From NCBI GenBank assembly GCA_963840075.1, contig CAWIXS010000030.1, positions 1 through 64,000 on the forward strand: DNA of 64,000 nucleotides, read 5' to 3'. The stretch is from AWTP1-13 sp963840075. Its GTDB lineage: Bacteria > Pseudomonadota > Alphaproteobacteria > Rhizobiales > Hyphomicrobiaceae. The position numbers were made by a program, and so were the translations under genes. This document shows, piece by piece, positions 19,632-28,569 of the stretch; within the stretch, counting starts at the first letter, position 1; every line of letters starts with the position of its first letter. The notes under the pieces were generated by a model. The model had not been told where the DNA came from and searched no databases. It saw only the letters and a list, made by a program, of their open reading frames with translations.

Positions 19632-19650
19632 TCAGACCCTCGGGGTCTGA
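19632..19650. terminator. bidirectional terminator between mlaC-like gene and recA
   Basis: Stem TCAGACCC / GGGTCTGA with a 3-base loop lies between two convergent genes, 7 bases after one stop codon and 7 before the other. Confidence 0.7.
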
Positions 19651-19656
19651 CACCCG

Positions 19657-20802
<1,146 letters not shown>

Positions 20803-20865
20803 GGCGAACCCCTTATTTCACGAGTTGCAGGTGGAGGCAAAAACGCGACTCTGGTTATCACCAAT

Positions 20866-20880
20866 GTACACTGTTTGTTC
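20866..20880 (-). promoter_or_regulatory. LexA (SOS) box of recA
   Basis: GTACACTGTTTGTTC on the plus strand matches the alphaproteobacterial direct-repeat SOS box GTTC-N7-GTTC with one mismatch (GTAC). It is positioned upstream of recA as expected for LexA repression. Confidence 0.75.
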
Positions 20881-20957
20881 TTAAGGTGCAAACCCTCCTT
20901 TGCACCACCTTTGGCAACTGCAGTGCGCAATACACCCCCAGAAATACCTCCGGCCCC

Positions 20958-21373
20958 TACGGCGTCGGATAAATGAGGGAAAGGGGGTTGCGGGGTGTGC
21001 TTGTGGTAGACCAGGAAATCGGCGTCGAGCGTCAGGACGGCGTGGTGGTCGTGGAGCTCGGCCATGCGGGCCATGCAGGCGTCGGCCAGCGACATGGGCT
21101 GGTCGCGGTGCTTGCGGAGGAGGCGGCGCAGCTCGGGGACGTGGCTTCGATATCGAGGGCAATGCGGAGGGCGCCGTTCTCGATCAGGCCGAGCAAGGCC
21201 TCCCGGGCGACGGGAAGGCGGGCGAGAAGGTGCATGGCCTCGGCGAGCACGGGCTCGCAGACGAGGAGCGGGGCGTCCAGCTCATCGATGCGGGCAACCA
21301 CCCAGGTGTGGTGGCGCTCGGCGCGGTCGAGGAAGGCGACCAGGGGGCCGCTGTCAGCGATGGCGGCGGGCAT
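20958..21373 (-). pseudogene. PIN-domain toxin with two compensating frameshifts
   Basis: The first part, from ATG 21373, reads IADSGPLVAFLDRAERHH (first active-site Asp) and EPVLAEAMHLL (Glu). At a GGGG run (21135-21138) the frame must change by one base to continue PELRRLLRKHRDQPMSLADAC and LTLDADFLVYHKHT, which supply the remaining acidic residues. A second one-base change at another GGGG run (20992-20995) gives a proper PIN ending (NPLSLIYPTP, stop at 20958). All catalytic parts exist, so homopolymer base-call errors are as likely as decay. It ends about 80 bases upstream of the recA SOS box. Confidence 0.75.
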
Positions 21374-21455
21374 CGCGGCCGAAGTCCGCCAAGTGCTCCT
21401 TGTTGGAGGCGAGGTCGGGGATGCCGGAATCGACCACGCCGCGCGACTTCGCCAT
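21354..21455 (-). CDS. short antitoxin-like reading frame upstream of PIN toxin
   Basis: 33 codons ending in LASNKEHLADFGRDARRHR, overlapping the start of the PIN gene by 20 bases, which is the position an antitoxin gene would have. It is much shorter than normal antitoxins (60-80 aa) and may be the remnant of one. Upstream, TTCACGA occurs as a direct repeat (about 21458-21478), which could be operator sequence. Confidence 0.35.
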   Translation of the reverse strand: MAKSRGVVDSGIPDLASNKEHLADFGRDARRHR

Positions 21456-21496
21456 CAAATCGATTTCACGAATTGGCGACTTCACGATTTCACAAT

Positions 21497-21534
21497 GTTG
21501 GGTCTGCCCCCGGCTTTCGCCGGGTTGACCCAAC
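21497..21534. terminator. long hairpin behind bfr
   Basis: GTTGGGTC / GACCCAAC outer arms and CCGGC-TTTC-GCCGG inner stem, directly after the bfr stop codon. It could terminate bfr transcription; the sequence type (GGGT...ACCC palindromes) resembles the dispersed repeats of this genome. Confidence 0.6.
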
Positions 21535-22032
21535 CTACTTCGCGTCGCCTTCGACCTTGTCGGCGGGGTCGGCCTGCAGCTGGCCGTAGTTCTGCACGCC
21601 GATCTTGTCGAGGAGGTCGAGCTGGGTCTCGAGGAAGTCGATGTGGCCCTCCTCGTCCTCCAGCAGGTCCTCGAACAGCTGCATGGTGACCAGGTCCTCC
21701 TTGCTGCGGCACAGCTCGCGTGCGCGCACATAGAGGTCGCGGGCGATGTACTCGGCCTTGAGATCGCACTCCAGCACCTCCTTGATGTGCTGGCCGATCA
21801 TGAGCGGCGCGACGTACTGCAGATTGGGAACGCCTTCGAGGAAGAGGATGCGCGTCACCAGCTTGTCGGCGTGCTCCATCTCCTCGATCGATTCCTCGCG
21901 CTCCTTCTTGCCGAGCCTGGTGAAGCCCCAGTTGTCGCACATGCGGTAGTGCAGCCAGTACTGGTTGATGGCGCCCAGCTCGTGCTTCAGGGCCTCATTG
22001 AGAATGTCGATGACCTCCTTGTTGCCTTTCAT
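21535..22032 (-). CDS. bfr: bacterioferritin
   Basis: 165 aa four-helix iron-storage subunit that forms 24-mers with haem at the dimer interface. Di-iron ligands Glu18, Glu51 and His54 are in place (KHELGAINQYWLHYRM; IEEMEHADKL), with Met52 as haem ligand, and the second half has CDLKAEYIARDLY and EDEEGHIDFLE. Only the C-terminal tail is longer than usual. A TTAGAAT element 39 bases upstream is a candidate iron-regulator site, and bfd is encoded upstream on the same strand. Confidence 0.97.
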   Translation of the reverse strand: MKGNKEVIDILNEALKHELGAINQYWLHYRMCDNWGFTRLGKKEREESIEEMEHADKLVTRILFLEGVPNLQYVAPLMIGQHIKEVLECDLKAEYIARDLYVRARELCRSKEDLVTMQLFEDLLEDEEGHIDFLETQLDLLDKIGVQNYGQLQADPADKVEGDAK

Positions 22033-22070
22033 GGCCCTCTCCGGTAGCCGCCGCTTCGCCCACTCTTAAA

Positions 22071-22077
22071 TTAGAAT
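22071..22077 (-). promoter_or_regulatory. candidate iron-responsive element upstream of bfr
   Basis: TTAGAAT followed by AATACTAT resembles half of the alphaproteobacterial Irr/ICE dyad (TTTAGAA...TTCTAAA). The same TTAGAAT word occurs at 23297-23303, at a similar distance (about 33-39 bases) from the start of the upstream operon. Assignment to Irr is inference. Confidence 0.45.
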
Positions 22078-22175
22078 AATACTATACTACCGCGGATGAC
22101 CCGGGGGTAAACTGCCGGAATCGACAGGATTGATATGCTCGGATTTCTGCCAGAGCGGCGTGAGTGGCGGCTGAA

Positions 22176-22532
22176 TCAGGCGGCGGCGGACGCCGGGGCG
22201 GGCGGCAGGGTGGCGTCACGCCGGCGGCGGCTGCCGGCACGGGCGCTCTCGATCAGGCGTGCCGCGGGCGTGTCGCGCGCCCGCTCCAGGAGCTGTCCCT
22301 GGGCCGAGGCGCCGGCGTAGGGACACACGAGGCCTCTCTGGGCCAGCTCGTCGATCTTCTGATAGATCGTGCTGACCGCCAGCGGCGCGCAGCCGCAGCA
22401 CACCATCTTCCTGTCCAGGTGCCGGTAGACGACGCCGGGGGTCGGCAAGGGTGCGTCGGGAAGGCTCAGGATCTCGATCAGCGCCTCCTCGATCTGGGTG
22501 TCCGAGATCACGGCGCAGGAACAAACGATCAC
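22176..22532 (-). CDS. bfd: bacterioferritin-associated ferredoxin-like (2Fe-2S) protein
   Basis: 118 aa with GTG start. The BFD-like fold shows CSC at residues 4-6 and KMVCCGCAPLA around residue 45, giving the four Cys of a 2Fe-2S cluster; helices QIEEALIEIL and VSTIYQKIDELAQRGLVC follow. Bfd reduces stored ferric iron in bacterioferritin for release. The protein is longer than E. coli Bfd (64 aa), with an Arg/Ala-rich tail. It begins 22 bases after the preceding gene, so it probably belongs to the operon starting at 23264. Confidence 0.85.
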   Translation of the reverse strand: MIVCSCAVISDTQIEEALIEILSLPDAPLPTPGVVYRHLDRKMVCCGCAPLAVSTIYQKIDELAQRGLVCPYAGASAQGQLLERARDTPAARLIESARAGSRRRRDATLPPAPASAAA

Positions 22533-22554
22533 TGTGCTGGTCCCCCGTTGTGCA

Positions 22555-23070
22555 TCAGTGTCTGGAGGCCGTTGCGGCCGGCATGGTCAAGAGCGATGCG
22601 GCGTCGGCGGACGCCGGCAGCAGAACCTGGTGCGCCTGATGCAGGGTGCGCGCGAAGCTCTCCGCGCCCTGCACCACCTCGTCGATCATCGAGCAGCCGA
22701 GGAGCGCGAAGGCGCACGCGCGCATGGCCGGACAGGCGTGATGCTGGCACGCGGCGATCATGGCGATGGCCACGCGCTCGTCGTGCCAGAAGCACTCGGA
22801 CGCATTGGGCGCAGTCTCGAGCGGGCGCTGGGCAAAGCAGTTGATGGCGCGCACCCAGGAGGAGAGCTCGCCGACCGCGGTCTTGGCGGCGACGGCCCCG
22901 ATGGTGTTGGCGTAGGCGCACCAAGCCTCCTCCCAGCTGGCGATGTCGCCGGTCCTGAAGCCGTTGAGCCAGAGGCGGAAGCCAAATCCCACGAGGCGCT
23001 CCGGCCCCGGCAAGCGGCCGGAGGCCGCAAGCGCGCCGCCCGTCCCTGTGCTGGTGCGTACCCGCCTCAT
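22555..23070 (-). CDS. conserved-looking hypothetical protein, Cys/His-containing (171 aa)
   Basis: Helical soluble protein with several Cys and His residues, notably AACQHHACPAMRACAF and SECFWHDE. I recognise no family. The ATG overlaps the stop of the upstream 65-codon frame (ATGA), and bfd follows after 22 bases, so it is placed in an iron-storage operon. The Cys/His cluster could bind metal or an Fe-S cluster; this is inference. The start at 23070 is chosen over in-frame upstream codons because of the coupling. Confidence 0.65.
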   Translation of the reverse strand: MRRVRTSTGTGGALAASGRLPGPERLVGFGFRLWLNGFRTGDIASWEEAWCAYANTIGAVAAKTAVGELSSWVRAINCFAQRPLETAPNASECFWHDERVAIAMIAACQHHACPAMRACAFALLGCSMIDEVVQGAESFARTLHQAHQVLLPASADAASLLTMPAATASRH

Positions 23071-23264
23071 GCTGTGCACCGCTGGCTCATGGCCGACGCA
23101 GCGAACAGCGCGACAACGCGCGAGCGCGCATCGGACGCCGGGGACGGGCGGGTCGAGAAGGCAGCCGGAGGCATTTCGCGCTCTCTCCAATGGTTGGGAG
23201 TCAAGGCCCCGACATCGGACGAATGCAGCTCTTTTGCGCACTGCACCCAGCAACAGTTCTTCAT
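23067..23264 (-). CDS. small Cys-containing protein (65 aa), coupled to downstream gene
   Basis: ATG 23264 is preceded by CAGGAGCGGGGGC, a good ribosome-binding site. The N-terminus MKNCCWVQCAKELHSS carries three Cys within nine residues. The remainder is Ser/Arg/Ala-rich and less protein-like. Coding is supported by the start context and the ATGA overlap with the next gene; it could instead be a leader peptide. No family is recognised. Confidence 0.5.
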   Translation of the reverse strand: MKNCCWVQCAKELHSSDVGALTPNHWREREMPPAAFSTRPSPASDARSRVVALFAASAMSQRCTA

Positions 23265-23296
23265 GCCCCCGCTCCTGTCAAGGGCATGACATCACT

Positions 23297-23303
23297 TTAG
23301 AAT
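23297..23303 (-). promoter_or_regulatory. candidate iron-responsive element upstream of the 23264 operon
   Basis: TTTAGAATTTG contains the same TTAGAAT word as the bfr upstream region and lies 33 bases before the first start codon of the putative operon that includes bfd. Possible Irr-type half-site. Confidence 0.4.
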
Positions 23304-23350
23304 TTGTCGAAATCCAAGCTCGGGCGACGGCCGAGCGAGCACGAAACGGC

Positions 23351-23830
23351 TCAGCTGTTGTCGTGCAGCGTACGCCGCGTCGACGGTGGTGCGCGCGCGG
23401 CCTGGCTCGGCTTGCGGCGCGGCGTCGCGGCCGGCCCCTGGCCCTTCAACATATCGGCGATCGTGTACCGATCGAGCACCTCGATGAAGGCTTCGAACGC
23501 ATCGTCGAGCACCCGGTTGACGCCGTGGCCGCGACTGCGCGGCCCCGATGCGCGGCCTTCCTCGATCGCGATGCGGGTGACCTCGGTCGCTCCCACCACG
23601 TCGCTGATGCGTATCTGCTGCGCCGGGCGCGCAAGCCTCACGCCGCCGTTGCGGCCACGCATCGCCTCGATCAGGCCCGCCCTCGCCAGCAGGTTGACGA
23701 TCTTGAACACGTTCTGCTGGGTGATCTCGAGCCGTTCGGAAAGCTCGGCGACCTTGATCAGGCAGTCGCCCGCGCGCGCGCAGTCGATCAGAATGCGGAT
23801 GGCGTGGCCGGTCGACTTGGTGAGGCGCAT
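23351..23830 (-). CDS. Rrf2-family transcriptional regulator lacking the cluster cysteines
   Basis: 159 aa. The winged-helix domain MRLTKSTGHAIRILIDCAR, LSERLEITQQNVFKIVNLLARAGLIEAMRGRNGGVRLARP is typical of Rrf2 (IscR, RirA, NsrR). The C-terminal region where these proteins carry three Cys for an Fe-S cluster has none here; the only Cys residues are in the DNA-binding half. So it may sense something else or be redox-blind. It lies just upstream of the bfd/bfr genes on the same strand, consistent with a role in iron control (inference). Confidence 0.85.
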   Translation of the reverse strand: MRLTKSTGHAIRILIDCARAGDCLIKVAELSERLEITQQNVFKIVNLLARAGLIEAMRGRNGGVRLARPAQQIRISDVVGATEVTRIAIEEGRASGPRSRGHGVNRVLDDAFEAFIEVLDRYTIADMLKGQGPAATPRRKPSQAARAPPSTRRTLHDNS

Positions 23831-23996
23831 TCCCTTGGGACTCCAATAGGATGGACCATAATTCAAGCATACCTGGGGCGACGGCACAACGGTTGTCCGA
23901 TTGCGTCGTGCCATGCCAGCCACAACCTTCGGGCGTCGCAGGCCTTTCCCGCTCCGCGACGGCGTCCTCGACGGCGAGGAGGATCGGGGGTCCCCC

Positions 23997-25202
23997 CTAG
24001 CCCCTGCCCGCAAGAAGGCGGGGATTGCCGTTGGTGCACGCGAGTGGGCAATCGTCCAGAACGGGCTTGCCGGCAACCCAGGTCTGGTGGATTGCGATAT
24101 CAGCGGGATCGAAGGCGACGAGATCGGCGCGACAGCCCGGGGCGATGCGGCCGAGCACGTCTTTGAGGCCGAGGAAGGCCGCGGGCTCGGCGGAGGCAAA
24201 GCGCAGGGCTTCGGTCAGGGGCACGCCGAGGAGGCCGACGCAGTTGCGCACGGCGTCGGACATGCCGAGCGCGGCGCCGGCGAGCCGGCCGTCGGGCGCC
24301 GTGCAGCGCCCGGCCTCGACCCTGATCTGCCGGCCGTTGAGGGCGAACTCCGACCGACAGCCGCCGACCGGCGGCATGGCGTCGGTGACGAGCATGGGAT
24401 GCCCGGCGCCGCGCAGCGCGAGACGCAGCATGGCCGGGGCGACGTGGTGGCCGTCGACGATCATGCCGAACCACGCACCAGGGCTTTCCAGGGCGGCGGC
24501 GACGGGCCCGGGCTCGCGGCTGTCGAGCGGGCGCATCGCATTGAAGAGATGCGTGAAGCCGGTGAGGCCTTCGGCCAGCGCCGCCCTGGTCTCGGCATAG
24601 GTGGCCATGGAATGGCCGAGCGCCACGCGCACGCCGGCGGCGACGAGGCGCGCGATGAAGCCGGCCGGGACCTGCTCGGGTGCCAGGGTGACGAGCACCA
24701 CACCGGCGCGCGGGGCGGCGATGAGCCCGGCGTCGGCGGCGCTCGGCAGACGGAGCATAGAAGCATCGTGTACGCCGGGTTTCGCCGGCGATAGGAAGGG
24801 TCCCTCGAGGTGAACGCCGAGGACGCCGGGGTGCGTCCGCGCCGCCCGATCCGCTGCAGCGAGGGCCGCGCGCATCTTGGCGGGCGTGTCGCTGATCAGG
24901 GTGGGCAGCAGCGATGTCGTCCCGAGGCGCCGGTGGGCGGCAGCGATGGCGGCAATTGTCTCAGGTGTCGGCGTGTCGTTGAAGAGGACATCGCCGCCGC
25001 CGTTCACCTGTACATCGATGAACCCCGGAGCGAGCCACGCGCCATCCGGCAACGTGGAGACGGGCATTGCGGCGGGAAGCTCGCCCCTCGGGACAACGGC
25101 CAGGATGCGGCCGTCCTCGATGATGACGGCGCGGTCCTGCTGCAGGCGCGAGCCGTCGAACAAGGTGCCGGCCACCACCGCGTGACGCTCTTTCTCGGTC
25201 AT
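23997..25202 (-). CDS. nagA: N-acetylglucosamine-6-phosphate deacetylase
   Basis: 401 aa amidohydrolase. The motifs follow the family: APGFIDVQVNGGGDVLFND, GVHLEGPFLSPAKPGVHD (metal Glu), ALGHSMATY, FTHLFNAM, GMIVDGHHVAP and LVTDAMPPVGG (catalytic Asp). It deacetylates GlcNAc-6-P formed by the kinase and by MurQ encoded next door. The ATG overlaps the SIS-gene stop (ATGA). The last gene of the operon kinase-SIS-nagA. Confidence 0.95.
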   Translation of the reverse strand: MTEKERHAVVAGTLFDGSRLQQDRAVIIEDGRILAVVPRGELPAAMPVSTLPDGAWLAPGFIDVQVNGGGDVLFNDTPTPETIAAIAAAHRRLGTTSLLPTLISDTPAKMRAALAAADRAARTHPGVLGVHLEGPFLSPAKPGVHDASMLRLPSAADAGLIAAPRAGVVLVTLAPEQVPAGFIARLVAAGVRVALGHSMATYAETRAALAEGLTGFTHLFNAMRPLDSREPGPVAAALESPGAWFGMIVDGHHVAPAMLRLALRGAGHPMLVTDAMPPVGGCRSEFALNGRQIRVEAGRCTAPDGRLAGAALGMSDAVRNCVGLLGVPLTEALRFASAEPAAFLGLKDVLGRIAPGCRADLVAFDPADIAIHQTWVAGKPVLDDCPLACTNGNPRLLAGRG

Positions 25203-26257
25203 CGCGTGCGCGTCACCTTCTCGAGATGGCGCGGCCGATCGACATCGGCGCCGAGGCGCTCGGCCAAGCCGATCAGCATGGCATAGAAGCTCTGAATCAG
25301 GCAGACGGCATCGGTCTCCGGGTGATCCGGCGCGAGCGCGGGAAGGCGCCCGCCGCCGCCGGCGCCGGCTTGGGTCGCAAACAGCGCGGTGCCCTTCTGC
25401 CTCAGCTCGGCCGCCAGCCGGGCCATGCCGGCCGCCGCCTCGTCCGTCGGCATGAGCATCAGCACAGGATAGCGCGAGGAGACCAGCGCCACCGGCCCGT
25501 GCAGGAACTCCGCGCCGCTGAACGCCTCGGCATGGAGGTGGCACGTCTCCTTGAGCTTCAAGGATGCCTCGCGGGCGATCGCGAGCGTGGGGCCGCGGCC
25601 GATGGTCACCAGGCTGGCGGTGCCGGCAAGCGCCGCCGCCACCTCGCTCCAGTCGAGCGCGCCGGCCGCGGTGAGCCGGTCGGGCAGCCGCGCGATCGCC
25701 GCGGCGAGCCTGCCGTCGCCTGTCCAGGCGGCCGTGAGGCGCAGGAGAACGGCGAGCGTGGCCACGAACGTCTTGCTCGCGGCGACGCTGAGCTCGGGCC
25801 CGGCCTCCATGGGCAGGACGACGTCGCAGGCCCGCGCAAGCGGGCTCTCGGGGTCGTTGACGATCGCCGCTCCGAGCGCGCCCGAGGAGCGCGCGGCCAG
25901 CGCCATCTCGATGAGATCGTCGCTGCGCCCGGACTGCGACACGGCGAGAAACAGCTGGCCCTCCAGGCTGAGGCGCCGGCCGTAGACGCTGGCGATGTTG
26001 GGCGCGGCCTCGGCGACGGGGATGCCCAGATGGCGCTCGATGAGATGCTTGGCGAAGGTGGCCGCGTGCGCCGAGCTGCCGCGCGCGCAGGTGACGACCA
26101 GGCGCGGCGGACGGCCCTCGAGACGCGCCACCAGCTCGGCGATGGGCCGCGCCAGGCCCCGCTCCTGGCGCCGGACGGCGTCCGGTGCCTCCCTGATCTC
26201 GTGCGCCATCCTGGCTTCTATGCGGCTCACGCCGGCGCTCCTGCCTGGTTTTGCCAT
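25199..26257 (-). CDS. SIS-domain glucosamine-6-phosphate deaminase (GlmS-isomerase type)
   Basis: 352 aa with two SIS domains: VTCARGSSAHAATFAKHLIERHLG and LAVSQSGRSDDLIEMALAAR, then TIGRGPTLAIAREASLKLKETCHLHAEAFSGAEFLHGPV and a C-terminal HLEKVTRT. It matches the isomerase half of GlmS without the glutaminase part, the group that replaces NagB in converting GlcN-6-P to fructose-6-P and ammonia. Located between the kinase gene (7-base gap) and nagA (overlap). Confidence 0.9.
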   Translation of the reverse strand: MAKPGRSAGVSRIEARMAHEIREAPDAVRRQERGLARPIAELVARLEGRPPRLVVTCARGSSAHAATFAKHLIERHLGIPVAEAAPNIASVYGRRLSLEGQLFLAVSQSGRSDDLIEMALAARSSGALGAAIVNDPESPLARACDVVLPMEAGPELSVAASKTFVATLAVLLRLTAAWTGDGRLAAAIARLPDRLTAAGALDWSEVAAALAGTASLVTIGRGPTLAIAREASLKLKETCHLHAEAFSGAEFLHGPVALVSSRYPVLMLMPTDEAAAGMARLAAELRQKGTALFATQAGAGGGGRLPALAPDHPETDAVCLIQSFYAMLIGLAERLGADVDRPRHLEKVTRTR

Positions 26258-26264
26258 GCGATCC

Positions 26265-27161
26265 TCAACCGGTGAGTGCGGGTGCTGGAGCCGCCGACCG
26301 GGCGAGCCGCAGCGCGCCGTCGACGGCGTCGCCTGCGGGCACCACCAGCCGCCCGCGCGTGTCGCCGTCGAGCCAGGGCTCGATGCTGCGGGCGAGGCCC
26401 CCGGCGAGGGCGATGCGCGTCGCGCCATGCCCGGCGAGGCGCTCAGCCAGCGTATCGACATGGCGCGCGGCCCGCTGCATCAGCGCGCGCGCAGCCGCAT
26501 CCGAGCCTGCCGCGTGCTCGACCACCAGCGGCGCCAGAGCGGCAAAGTCGCGCGGGTGCGCCGAGCCCATCCAGCGCACCATGGCGTGGGGGTCGGATCC
26601 GAACCGGTCGGACACCCGCCGCAGCAGCCCCGTCCACCCGGCGCGTCCGTCCAGCGCGGCGAGCGCCCGGCGCAGGGCCGCGCAGCCGAGCCAGGCGCCG
26701 CTGCCTTCGTCCGAGACCGGGAAGCCCCAGCCGCCGACGCGGTAGTGCCTGCCGCCCAGGATCGCCCAGCCGATGCTGCCGGTGCCGACGATGACGACGC
26801 CGCCGTCCCGCCCACCGTGCGCACCGACGCAGGCAGCGTGTGCATCCGTGGTGATGAGCATGCGCTGGAACGGGTGCTTGCGGTAGCTTTGCGCTGCGGC
26901 GGCTTCGGCCGGCTCGCTGGCGCCAGCCATGGCGAGGCAGGCCACGAGCGGGGCTTGGTCGAGCGCGAGACCGGCCCCAGCCAGGCACTGCAGCGTCGCA
27001 TCGCGCACGGCGCTGAACGCGGGCTCCAGGCCCAGGCGGATATTCGCGGGTCCCGCCACACCTGCTCCGAGCACGGTTCCCGCCGCATCAGTGAGGCGGG
27101 CGCGGCAGGAGGTGCCGCCGCCGTCAACCCCGAGAAAAAGTATCGATTTACCCACCTGCAC
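26265..27161 (-). CDS. BadF/BcrA-type ATPase, N-acetylglucosamine kinase-like
   Basis: 298 aa, GTG start. Actin-like ATPase fold: FLGVDGGGTSCRARLTD (phosphate 1), ITTDAHAACVGAH, VVIVGTGSIGWAI (phosphate 2) and IALAGGLARSIEPWL (adenosine motif). The gene context with nagA, SIS deaminase and murQ indicates phosphorylation of GlcNAc. It is divergent from murQ with a 50-base promoter region between them. Confidence 0.87.
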   Translation of the reverse strand: MQVGKSILFLGVDGGGTSCRARLTDAAGTVLGAGVAGPANIRLGLEPAFSAVRDATLQCLAGAGLALDQAPLVACLAMAGASEPAEAAAAQSYRKHPFQRMLITTDAHAACVGAHGGRDGGVVIVGTGSIGWAILGGRHYRVGGWGFPVSDEGSGAWLGCAALRRALAALDGRAGWTGLLRRVSDRFGSDPHAMVRWMGSAHPRDFAALAPLVVEHAAGSDAAARALMQRAARHVDTLAERLAGHGATRIALAGGLARSIEPWLDGDTRGRLVVPAGDAVDGALRLARSAAPAPALTG

Positions 27162-27212
27162 GGTCTCGCCCCTGACGCCTATCTATGGATTGGCGCGCCG
27201 AGATCCAAACGG

Positions 27213-28139
27213 ATGCAACTCATGGTTAATGCTGCCGATACCGAACGCCCGGCACCGCGCTATGCGGGCATCGACGTGTGGGCGCCGCGCGACGCCCTGG
27301 ACGCCATGATCGAGGGCCAGCTCGCCGCGGTGGCCGCCGTGCGGGCCGCACGCGCGGCGATCGAGGCGGCGGCGCTGGCGATGGAGGCGCGGCTGCGCGA
27401 CGGCGGCCGGCTGATCTACGCGGGCGCCGGCACCTCCGGGCGCCTCGCGGTCCAGGACGGCGCCGAGCTGATGCCGACCTTCAGCTGGCCGCCGGAGCGC
27501 CTGCTTCTGCTGATCGCCGGCGGCAGCGAGGCGCTGATGCAGGCGGTGGAAGGGGCCGAGGACGAGGCGGCCGAGGCGGCGGAGCTGATCCATCGGCACG
27601 GCGTCTCGCCCGCCGACGTGCTGATCGCGGTGGCGGCCAGCGGCACGACGCCGTTCACCGTAGCCTGCCAGCGCGAGGCGGGGCGGCTCGGCGCGCTGAC
27701 CATCGGCATCGCCAACAACCCCGGCACGCCGCTGCTGCAGGAGGCCCAGCATCCGATCCTCCTCGACACCGGGCCGGAGCCGATTGCGGGCTCGACGCGC
27801 ATGAACGCGGGGACAGCGCAGCGCATTACGCTCAATCTTCTCTCGTCGCTGGCGATGATCAGGCTCGGCCGCGTCTACAAAGGGCTGATGGTCGACGTGC
27901 AGGCCTCCAACGCCAAGCTGGCGCAGCGACGCGAGGCCATCGTGCGATCACTGACGGGCCGCACCAGCGCCGAGACGCGCGACGCGCTCTGCCGGGCCGA
28001 CGGCAGCATCAAGCTTGCCGTTCTGCTGCTCCACGGCTGCGATCTCGACGCAGCGCGTGCGACCCTCGATCGGGCCGGGGGGCAACTGCGGGCCGCGATC
28101 GATCTCGTCGCCGGCGAGCGCGCCCGCGAGCCGCGCTGA
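27213..28139 (+). CDS. murQ: N-acetylmuramic acid 6-phosphate etherase
   Basis: About 308 aa. MurQ splits the lactyl ether of MurNAc-6-P to give GlcNAc-6-P. SIS-type motifs: RLIYAGAGTSGRLAVQDGAELMPTF, LLIAGGSEALMQAVEGAEDE (catalytic Glu), AVAASGTTPFTVA, and PEPIAGSTRMNAGTAQRI. ATG 27222 is an alternative start with slightly better spacing to GGA. Works with AnmK (48304-49407), which produces MurNAc-6-P. Confidence 0.95.
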   Translation: MQLMVNAADTERPAPRYAGIDVWAPRDALDAMIEGQLAAVAAVRAARAAIEAAALAMEARLRDGGRLIYAGAGTSGRLAVQDGAELMPTFSWPPERLLLLIAGGSEALMQAVEGAEDEAAEAAELIHRHGVSPADVLIAVAASGTTPFTVACQREAGRLGALTIGIANNPGTPLLQEAQHPILLDTGPEPIAGSTRMNAGTAQRITLNLLSSLAMIRLGRVYKGLMVDVQASNAKLAQRREAIVRSLTGRTSAETRDALCRADGSIKLAVLLLHGCDLDAARATLDRAGGQLRAAIDLVAGERAREPR

Positions 28140-28429
28140 CGCCGACGCCCTGACACTGTCCGTGGCACGACCGACAGGGGGCCAAATCGCCACCGCGGAC
28201 GCGAGCTCCGCGTCCTTCTCGCCGCAGGCGTGAACGCGGCGGCGAAGGCGGCGATGGCCGCGCATCTCGGGGGGCCGGAGCATCGGTGCACCCGTCGCCG
28301 TGGGCAGCGCGCTGGCTGTCGCCGCCCTGACCGCAGTCCACGTCCTCGTCCCTTTGTGAGTCCCCCTGTGATCAATCGCGGTCCTGCGCGGTCGGCGTCG
28401 ACAACTGGCCTTCGTACCAGGGTGAGATG
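28140..28429 (+). other. intergenic region behind murQ
   Basis: About 290 bases with no protein-like frame on either strand. No clear terminator hairpin was found; GC content stays high. The convergent 22-codon frame ends at 28430. Confidence 0.4.
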
Positions 28430-28498
28430 TTACTGCGAGGCGTAGACCGTGTCGACGGCGCCGAGCGCAAGCACTGCGGCAAGCAAGAGCCTCTTCAT
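28430..28498 (-). CDS. short signal-peptide-like reading frame (22 aa)
   Basis: The 22 residues look like a secretion signal with a cleavage site: MKRLLLAAVLALGAVDTVYA followed by Ser-Gln and stop. AGAGGAC lies at a suitable distance before the ATG. It may be a leader peptide, or the start of a secreted-protein gene cut short by the stop. Its ribosome-binding/start region is one unit of a tandem repeat that continues upstream. Confidence 0.4.
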   Translation of the reverse strand: MKRLLLAAVLALGAVDTVYASQ

Positions 28499-28569
28499 GG
28501 GGATAGTCCTCTCTAATGAGGTAGTCCGTCTCCAATGGGGTAGTCCCTCAATGGGGGTGGTCCGCTCTC
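28497..28569. repeat. four imperfect tandem repeats of about 19 bases
   Basis: Units begin at 28497, 28516, 28535 and 28551, each of the form ATGgGGTAGTCCnTCTCcA (lengths 19, 19, 16, 19), and a partial ATGG follows. Read on the minus strand, each unit holds GGACTAnCCCCAT, that is, a GGA motif followed by CAT/ATG-like sequence as at the start of the 22-codon frame. Replication slippage is the likely origin. Confidence 0.7.
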
